Of a stretch of DNA of 23,530 nucleotides, positions 1 to 5,987 are shown in pieces; positions within the stretch are counted from its first letter, which is position 1; each line of letters begins with the position of its first letter. The stretch is taken from NCBI GenBank assembly GCA_035946955.1, contig DASYYE010000381.1:1-23530 (forward strand). The letters run 5' to 3'. The position numbers and the translations under genes were made by a program. The notes below the pieces were generated by a model, which saw only the letters and a list, made by a program, of their open reading frames with translations, did no database searches and was not told the DNA's origin. This DNA comes from DASYYE01 sp035946955 (GTDB taxonomy: Bacteria; Actinomycetota; Actinomycetes; Streptosporangiales; Streptosporangiaceae).

Positions 1-76
1 GGTCCCGGCTGTCTCCCCATTGCTATTGCGGTGACGCTTGGACACCCGCGCGTGTCACGGCCAGAGGAGGCGAGAC

Positions 77-148
77 ATGGAATGCAGTAAACCGGGCCAT
101 CATCCGGCCCGCAACCAGCGGTTCTCGTCCTCTCCGGGCACGCGGTAA
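77..148 (+). CDS. Possible 23-aa leader ORF upstream of the NRAMP transporter
   Basis: A 23-codon frame runs from ATG 77 to TAA 146-148. It is preceded by a strong ribosome binding site, GAGGAGG at 64-70, six bases before the ATG. It ends 100 bp before the transporter start and contains a small inverted repeat (CGGGCC at 93-98, GGCCCG at 106-111). The peptide begins MECSKPGHHP. A short, well-initiated frame before a metal transporter could be a regulatory leader peptide, but nothing beyond the ribosome binding site and position supports that, and it may be chance. Confidence 0.25.
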   Translation: MECSKPGHHPARNQRFSSSPGTR

Positions 149-235
149 CACCGCACCGCAACCCTCCCCGCTCAGCCTCGCAGCACTGATCTGCGCGGTG
201 CGGCCGGTTGCTGCGCGCCCTCCCTGACACCCCGA

Positions 236-241
236 GGGAGG
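236..241 (+). promoter_or_regulatory. Ribosome binding site of the NRAMP gene
   Basis: GGGAGG lies seven bases before ATG 249, which fixes that codon as the start rather than the second in-frame ATG at residue 4. Confidence 0.7.
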
Positions 242-248
242 CAAAGCC

Positions 249-1877
249 ATGACCACCATGACCGACGTGCGGACAGCCGTACTCGACGAGCAGCACACTG
301 GCGACATCCGCGGTGCGCTCGGCACCATCGCCCTGCACGACACCGCGCCCCGGCGCGGCCTGTCACCCAAGCTGAAGACGCTCCTGGCGATCATCGGACC
401 CGGCCTGATCGTCATGGTCGGAGACAACGACGCAGGCGCGTTCGCCACCTACGGCCAGGCCGGCCAGAACTACGGCACCCACCTGCTGTGGACATTGCTG
501 CTGCTCGTGCCCGTGCTGTATGTGAACCAGGAAATGGTGGTGCGGCTCGGCGCGGTGACCGGGGTCGGGCACGCCCGGCTCATCCTGGAGCGGTTTGGCA
601 AGTTCTGGGGCGCGTTCAGCATCATCGACCTCTTCGTCCTGAACGCCCTCACCCTCATCACCGAATTCATTGGCATAACACTGGCATCTGCTTACCTTGG
701 CCTGCCCAAGGCGGTCGCCGTCATGCTCGCGGCGGCTGGCGTGGTCGGCTCGGCCTTCACCGGCAGTTTCCGGCGGTTCGAGCGGATCGCTATCGCATTC
801 TGTGGCGCCAGCCTGCTGCTGATCCCGCTCTACCTGATCGTCCACCCCCCAGCCGCCCAGATGGCGCACGGCTTCGTCGTGCCTACGTTCCCGGGGGGCA
901 GCAACCACCTCTCCACGGTCATGCTGCTGGTGATCGGGCTCGTGGGCACGACGGTGGCGCCCTGGCAGCTGTTCTTCCAGCAGAGCTACGTCATTGACAA
1001 GCGGATCACCCCCCGGTTCCTGCGGTACGAAAAGGCCGACCTGTGGATCGGCATCGTCATTGTGGTCGTGGGCGCCGCCGCCGTGATGGGCGCGACCGCC
1101 GCCGCGTTCGCCCACACCGGGGCGTTCGGGCACTTCACCGACAGCACGGGGCTGGCACAGGGCCTGCAGGCCTATGCCGGGCGGACCGTCGGCGTGCTCT
1201 TTGCGATCGCGCTGCTGGACGCCTCGGTCATCGGCTCGTTCGCGGTCTCCCTCTCCACCGCGTACGCCATCGGCGATGTGTTCGGCATCAAGCATTCGCT
1301 GCACCGGGGTGTCAAGAACGCCAAGGGCTTCTACGCGATCTACGCGGGCCTGGTCGCCATGGCGGCGGTGATCGTGCTCATCCCCGGCTCGCCGCTGGGG
1401 CTGTTCACCGAGGGGGTGCAGGTGCTGGCCGGGGTGCTGCTGCCATCGGCGACCGTGTTCCTCCTGCTCCTGTGCAACGACTCCGAGGTGCTCGGTCCCT
1501 GGGTCAACGGCCGTAAGACCAACGTGTTCACCTCGGCGGTCATCGGCGTCCTGGTGATGTTGTCGGTCGTGCTGATCGCCTCGGTCGCGTTCCCGGGCAT
1601 CACCGGCGGGCAGATCCTGGCCATCATGGCTGCCTGCGGTTCGGTTGCTGTCCTCGCCGCCGGTTTCGGGGTGTTCCGGTGGCTGCGTGCCGGCGCCCCG
1701 GCGCAGGCCGTGGACCGCACGGGCCGGGACACGTGGCGGATGCCCCCGCTGGCGCTGTTGCAGCGTCCGGCAATCTCCGGCACCCGCAAGGCGGGCATGA
1801 CGGCGATGTGGCTGTACCTCCTGGTGGCGATCGCCCTGGTCATCGTGAAGGTCGTGGAACTCGCGGCTGGGCACTGA
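249..1877 (+). CDS. NRAMP-family divalent metal transporter, variant metal-site motifs
   Basis: This 542-residue integral membrane protein has about 11-12 hydrophobic segments and a cytoplasmic N-terminus of about 40 residues. It belongs to the NRAMP superfamily (LeuT fold, cation-coupled divalent metal uptake). The first membrane segment reads GPGLIVMVGDNDAG (residues 50-63), where classical Mn/Fe NRAMPs have DPGN. The segment-6 motif is TTVAPWQ (234-240), where classical members have MPH. Loss of the segment-6 methionine is described for NRAMP-related magnesium transporters, so Mg2+ or another hard cation is as likely as Mn2+ or Fe2+; this substrate call is inference. The ATG start has a good ribosome binding site. 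The gene ends one base before the convergent regulator gene, with no room for a separate terminator. No mntR-type regulator is visible nearby. Confidence 0.85.
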   Translation: MTTMTDVRTAVLDEQHTGDIRGALGTIALHDTAPRRGLSPKLKTLLAIIGPGLIVMVGDNDAGAFATYGQAGQNYGTHLLWTLLLLVPVLYVNQEMVVRLGAVTGVGHARLILERFGKFWGAFSIIDLFVLNALTLITEFIGITLASAYLGLPKAVAVMLAAAGVVGSAFTGSFRRFERIAIAFCGASLLLIPLYLIVHPPAAQMAHGFVVPTFPGGSNHLSTVMLLVIGLVGTTVAPWQLFFQQSYVIDKRITPRFLRYEKADLWIGIVIVVVGAAAVMGATAAAFAHTGAFGHFTDSTGLAQGLQAYAGRTVGVLFAIALLDASVIGSFAVSLSTAYAIGDVFGIKHSLHRGVKNAKGFYAIYAGLVAMAAVIVLIPGSPLGLFTEGVQVLAGVLLPSATVFLLLLCNDSEVLGPWVNGRKTNVFTSAVIGVLVMLSVVLIASVAFPGITGGQILAIMAACGSVAVLAAGFGVFRWLRAGAPAQAVDRTGRDTWRMPPLALLQRPAISGTRKAGMTAMWLYLLVAIALVIVKVVELAAGH

Positions 1878-1878
1878 C

Positions 1879-4752
1879 TCAGCTGGCGGGCGGGCGGCAG
1901 CCCAGGGCGCGCAGCTCGGCGAGTCCTTCGTCGGCCCGGTCCGGCATGAGGAGGAGGGTGCAGGCGCGCTCGAACCGGGCATCGATGCGCTCCCAGCCGG
2001 CCAGGGAACGTTCGAACGCGCCACGGTCGGCGTCCAGCCGGCCGTGCGCGCGGGCCAGGCAGGCCGCCGCCCACTCGTTCTCGTCACCCGCGGGCGCCGC
2101 GGCGGCCAGCCGGCCGACCGCGGCGTGCCCGTGAGCGGCGACAGCCACCTCGGCGGCCATGGCCCAGGCATAGGCGCGCAGCGAGTACCAGTGGGGTGTC
2201 TCGTACCACGACTGTGTCTCACAGGGCAGATCAGCGGTCGCGGCCACCGCCGCGTCCAGACGGCCTTCGTACAGTGCGATACGGGCCTGGGTGAACGCCG
2301 CGACCGCGGCCAGGTTTGTGCCGGACACCGAGTCACCGTCACCGCCGAGCAGCACGGCGACCCGGGCGAGCCAGTCGCACCGGCCCTTGTCGTCGCCGCG
2401 CAGGCCGTGCGCCAGGATGATGCCGTAGAACGCGGGCCCCATCCACCGGGCGGACGGCCGTCCTGCCTGGCACCAGGTCGCCCACATGGTGGCCGCCTGG
2501 GTGAGCGCCTCATCGAAACGGCCCTGCAGCACCAGCGGGAGGATGGGCTTGCTTGCCGCCATGTAGGGCTGCCCGCTCGCGATGTCGTCACTTTGCGCCA
2601 GGCGGGCCGTGGCCAGGGCACTGGGGAGGTCACCGGCGGTCACCGCGATCTCGGTGACCATGTGGAAGGAGTCGATGATCTCGGCACCCGCGCGCGGGTC
2701 GTGCCGAGGCAGCCGGGCCAGCAACTGCGCACGCTCCTTGTTGACCTGGTGGGCGTCACGGAGCCGCCCGCCGGCGTCGAGCCCTCCCACCACGGCGTCC
2801 AGGGCCCCGGACAGCAGCGCTGGGTCTCCGGTCAGCCGCGCGGCGGCGAGGGCGGTATCGGCCAGCGCCAGGTTGGGGACTGTCTTTTCGGGCACGGCCA
2901 GCCATGCCGCAGCAGCGCTCAGCCAGGCGGCGCTGACCTCATCGCCCGCTGGGGCGATACGCCTGGCGTCGTCGAGTAGCTGGCACAGCCGGTCATGGGC
3001 GACCTCGTGGTCGAACTGCGCCGCGAAACGGTCGGCGATGGTGACCGCGTGGGCCAGGCATGCCGCCTGCGCGGCGAGGTCCCCAGCCGTCTCCGCCCAT
3101 TCCGCCGCGTCGAGCAGCACTTCGAACGCGATGTCGCCAAGGCCCTCCGCCATGGCGACATCGGCTACCGCCCGCAGGTCGCAAACGGCCTGGTCAGGGC
3201 CGGCGGCACGCGCCGCAGCGGCCCAGTAGTGCTGGCGGGACTCCACCATGAAGCGGCGCGCATAGGCGAGGTGGCCGAGGGAACAGGCAAGCTGGTGCCC
3301 CAGCCGCTGGGCTGCCGGTGCCCTGGCGAGCGCGGCCCTGAGGTCGGCGGCCGTGGTGTCGAACTCAGCGCGCCACGGCTGGGCTGCCTCGGCCTGGCGT
3401 TCCAGCGCCTGTGCGGCAGACACCGCCCACCTGAGGTGGGCATCGAAAGCACTGGTCTCCTCGGCGGTGCCGGCGGAGAGCCGGTCCAGCGCGTAGGCCC
3501 GGATGGTCTCCAGCATCTGCCACCGGCTGCCGCCTGCGTATGACAGCAGGCTCTTGTCCGCGAGCCGGCCGACCAGGTCAGCGACCATGCCACGGCCAAG
3601 CCCCGCCGCGACCGCGACGCCGGCGTCGAGGTCGAACCCGCCGACGAACACACCCACCCGGCGGAACATCATGCGCTCGTCGTCGTCGAGCAGGTCGTAG
3701 CTCCAGTCGAGGACGGCGCGCAGCGAACGGTGCCGGGAGTGTGCGCTGCGGTTGCCAGCGAGCAGCCGCAGGTGGTCGTCCAGTCCCGCGAGCAGGCCCG
3801 CCACACCCAGCGACGCGCTACGGGCCGCGGCAAGCTCGATGGCCAGCGGCACACCGTCCAGCCGGGCGCACAGCTCTCCCACGTCGGCCGCGGTGGCGGT
3901 GAACTGGGGGTCGCTGGCCCGGGCACGGTCGAGGAACAGGGCCGCGGCCTCCGAGCCGGCCGCGTCCCCACCCCTGCCCGCGACGAGGGACAACGGCGGG
4001 ACGGTCACGGTGCGCTCACCTAGGATGGCGAGCCTCTCCCTGCTGGTAACCAGCACTGTCACGTCCGCACAGTCGGCCAGCAGCTTCTCGGTGAACCCAG
4101 CCACCACGTCGATCAGGTGCTCGCAGTTGTCGAACACCAGCAGTGACCGGCCCTGGGCGAGGTAGGCGTACAGAGCCGCGTCCAGCGACAGGCCTGGCCG
4201 CTCGGTGACGCCGAGCAGGGATGCCACAGCCTGGCTGAGGAAACCCTGGCGCACTGGGACCAGGTCGACGAAGAAGGCGCCTAACGGGTACCTGGGTGCT
4301 ATGGTCTGCGCGGTCCTGGCCGCGAGCCGCGTCTTGCCCACCCCGCCCGGCCCCACCAGGCTGACCACCCGGCTGGCTGCCAGGGCGGCGAGGATCGTCG
4401 ACTGTTCCTGTTCCCGGCCGATGAAGCTGGTCCAGGCCGCCTGCAGGCCAGCCACATAACCGGGTGCCGCGTCCTGGGCCTTGGCAGGTACCGCGCGGGC
4501 CGACGTGGTCAGGGCGCTACTGGCGGCGGTCGCGAGCAGCTCGCGGTCTACCGGTGACAGGACGAGGGCATCAGCGATCAACCGGACCGTTGACAGCCTG
4601 GGCGCCTTGCGCCGGCCCTGTTCGATCGCGGCGATGGTGGCGGGGCTGAGACGGCACTGCTCGGCCAGGGCCTCCTGGGTGAGGCTGGCCGCCACCCGGA
4701 ACCGGCGCAGCAAGTCGCCAAAGGAATCGGCCATAGTCAGGAGAGACCCCAC
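1879..4752 (-). CDS. XRE-type transcriptional regulator with P-loop ATPase and TPR-like C-terminus
   Basis: This 957-residue protein has an N-terminal helix-turn-helix of XRE type at about residues 11-70 (SLTQEALAEQCRLSPATIAA). A STAND/NB-ARC-like ATPase follows, with P-loop GPGGVGKT (134-141) and Walker B LLVFDN (204-209). The stretch VLDWSYDLLDDDER is typical of the AfsR/COG3903-like regulators. The last 450 residues are Ala/Leu-rich helical repeats, probably TPR-like. Such proteins usually act as ATP-dependent signal-integrating transcription factors; the signal is unknown. The start is taken as GTG 4752, since a TACACT -10-like element lies 12 bases upstream (4765-4770). An ATG at 4734 is the alternative. 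It lies 98 bp downstream of the small XRE gene on the same strand and may be co-transcribed with it, so a role in controlling the lanthipeptide operon is possible but unproven. Confidence 0.85.
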   Translation of the reverse strand: MGSLLTMADSFGDLLRRFRVAASLTQEALAEQCRLSPATIAAIEQGRRKAPRLSTVRLIADALVLSPVDRELLATAASSALTTSARAVPAKAQDAAPGYVAGLQAAWTSFIGREQEQSTILAALAASRVVSLVGPGGVGKTRLAARTAQTIAPRYPLGAFFVDLVPVRQGFLSQAVASLLGVTERPGLSLDAALYAYLAQGRSLLVFDNCEHLIDVVAGFTEKLLADCADVTVLVTSRERLAILGERTVTVPPLSLVAGRGGDAAGSEAAALFLDRARASDPQFTATAADVGELCARLDGVPLAIELAAARSASLGVAGLLAGLDDHLRLLAGNRSAHSRHRSLRAVLDWSYDLLDDDERMMFRRVGVFVGGFDLDAGVAVAAGLGRGMVADLVGRLADKSLLSYAGGSRWQMLETIRAYALDRLSAGTAEETSAFDAHLRWAVSAAQALERQAEAAQPWRAEFDTTAADLRAALARAPAAQRLGHQLACSLGHLAYARRFMVESRQHYWAAAARAAGPDQAVCDLRAVADVAMAEGLGDIAFEVLLDAAEWAETAGDLAAQAACLAHAVTIADRFAAQFDHEVAHDRLCQLLDDARRIAPAGDEVSAAWLSAAAAWLAVPEKTVPNLALADTALAAARLTGDPALLSGALDAVVGGLDAGGRLRDAHQVNKERAQLLARLPRHDPRAGAEIIDSFHMVTEIAVTAGDLPSALATARLAQSDDIASGQPYMAASKPILPLVLQGRFDEALTQAATMWATWCQAGRPSARWMGPAFYGIILAHGLRGDDKGRCDWLARVAVLLGGDGDSVSGTNLAAVAAFTQARIALYEGRLDAAVAATADLPCETQSWYETPHWYSLRAYAWAMAAEVAVAAHGHAAVGRLAAAAPAGDENEWAAACLARAHGRLDADRGAFERSLAGWERIDARFERACTLLLMPDRADEGLAELRALGCRPPAS

Positions 4753-4850
4753 TCGCTCCAGACGAGTGTATTACGGCAGCACTTGCCGCGCCCGGCCACG
4801 CATCCCGCCGGCAAGTCCGCCGACCACGCTTGGGCGGCGGACTGCCGCAA

Positions 4851-5264
4851 TCAAGGGTTCGGCCGACGACGCAGAGCCGCGGTCATCCTCGCCCATGGCG
4901 GGCCTGCACTGCCCAAGCTCGCACGGGCACGCTCCTTCAGGGCCAGCCTGCGCAGGCGCTGCAGGTAGCCGGGTTCGACGGTGAGCAGTCGCTCACACTC
5001 TTTGACGATGTCGGCAGGGGGGATGCGCTCGCCCCGCTCGTAGTCGCCGAGGTTGCTGTGGGCGGACAACCCGATGAGGTGGGTGAGCCTGCGTTGTGAG
5101 ATGCCTTCCTCGAGGCGGAGCCTGCGCAACTCCGCGCCCAGCCATCCCGCAGCTCCCGCGACCGCGGCCCCGGAGCGCCGCGCAGCATGCGCCTCTTCCA
5201 CCTCAACAGCCCAGCTTTGCGGCCATTTCCCAACAACAACTTCCGCATTGGTGGCATCGAACAT
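4851..5264 (-). CDS. Small XRE-family regulator, copy 1 (divergent to lanKC)
   Basis: This is a 137-residue DNA-binding protein. Residues 1-40 form an Ala-rich N-terminal arm including AEVVVGKW, and an XRE helix-turn-helix follows at about 43-95 (ELRRLRLEEGISQRRLTHLI, then SNLGDYERGERIPP). A basic helical tail (YLQRLRRLALKERAR) comes next. ATG 5264 is preceded by an AGAGGA ribosome binding site. The gene is divergent from the lanKC operon across a 723-bp intergenic region that carries 11-bp iterated sites. A paralogue with the same helix-turn-helix occupies the same position in the second unit (12809-13219). The two differ after the shared KERAR stretch, where the duplication boundary lies. 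Conserved pairing with LanKC suggests a pathway-specific regulator, taking the place of the response regulator RamR of the Streptomyces locus. Activator or repressor action cannot be told. Confidence 0.85.
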   Translation of the reverse strand: MFDATNAEVVVGKWPQSWAVEVEEAHAARRSGAAVAGAAGWLGAELRRLRLEEGISQRRLTHLIGLSAHSNLGDYERGERIPPADIVKECERLLTVEPGYLQRLRRLALKERARASLGSAGPPWARMTAALRRRPNP

Positions 5265-5716
5265 GGCAGTCGATCCTCTGTTGGTCTGATCTGGACTTCT
5301 TCCTCCTCAATACGTATAGCGGGCAGAGCGAAGAAAGTGTCACCCCACGAGCCCCCGCTCCCCCCTCAGGTTTGGTCACCACAGGCTCCACGCCGCTGTG
5401 ACACACGCGAGCGGATGGCCAATCAAGCCAGCTCAGATTGATGGTCGGGTCCACCTGACTCGCTTCCTTGTACTCAGCGACCGTCGCTACAGATGTCTGA
5501 CCTGTACCAGGCTGAGGGCGAGATACACCTGACCAAGAAGAGTTTCTTTACCGCACCACTGTTGTTGGGCTACCCTCAAGTAAAACAGTGTTGCCTCCTG
5601 TTAAACGAGAGACACCATTACCCTGCCAATCCCGGCCGGGGCACCGGGCTGCCAGACGGCGGCTAGCGCATGACCCTCAGCATCAGCGCTTGACTGACCT
5701 CCTATCACCGGCCTGA

Positions 5717-5735
5717 CCTGCACTGATAGTGCAGG
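5717..5735. promoter_or_regulatory. Palindromic operator-like site upstream of lanKC
   Basis: CCTGCACT, three bases, then AGTGCAGG gives a perfect 8-bp inverted repeat in non-coding DNA about 60 bp upstream of the iterated repeats. It could bind a dimeric regulator. I did not find it in the shorter control region of copy 2. Confidence 0.35.
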
Positions 5736-5794
5736 CGCCCGCACACGTAGCCACCTGGTCACAGACAGGTAAACCCGCACCCCGCGGAAAAGTC

Positions 5795-5827
5795 ATTGGA
5801 CGGTGACTGGACTGTGATTGGACGGTC
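5795..5827 (+). promoter_or_regulatory. Three 11-bp iterated binding sites upstream of lanKC copy 1
   Basis: Three consecutive 11-mers, ATTGGACGGTG, ACTGGACTGTG and ATTGGACGGTC, follow each other with no gap, one per helical turn. The same array (GTTGGACGGTA, ACTGGACTGTG, GTTGGTCGGTC) lies before lanKC copy 2, so it is conserved while the flanks diverged. Arrays with 11-bp phase are typical activator sites next to a promoter. A TAGGTT -10-like hexamer follows at 5835-5840. Confidence 0.6.
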
Positions 5828-5987
5828 AAGGCTTTAGGTTGCCGGGGGCCGTGATACTGCTGGTTGCACAGGCTGAAACCAGGAGACCGTTAGCCCCGCA
5901 CTTTTCGCGGGTTTCGGAACTCCCGTGGCATCAGCCGCTGCAATATGGCTTCTGGCGCGCCAGGAACGACCGGCCGAGGGAGGCGTG

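Larger units (their letters stand above)
5265..5987. promoter_or_regulatory. 723-bp intergenic control region between XRE copy 1 and lanKC
   Basis: I see no convincing gene here. Base composition is clearly less GC-rich than the flanks, notably around 5530-5620. It contains an inverted repeat CACTGTT/AACAGTG (5557-5563 and 5584-5590), a tight palindrome CCTGCACT-GAT-AGTGCAGG (5717-5735), a CTGGTCAC box (about 5754-5761) that is also present before copy 2 (13360-13367), and the 11-bp iterated repeats (5795-5827). It should hold the divergent promoters of the XRE gene and the lan operon. Confidence 0.6.

Noticed and set aside
363..2633. Very long minus-strand frame (756 codons) across the NRAMP gene, and similar long frames opposite lanKC and trpS
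   Set aside because: They are antisense shadows caused by GC-rich third positions. Their products are low-complexity Arg/Pro/Gly-rich sequence without domains, and the opposite strand has clear family motifs.
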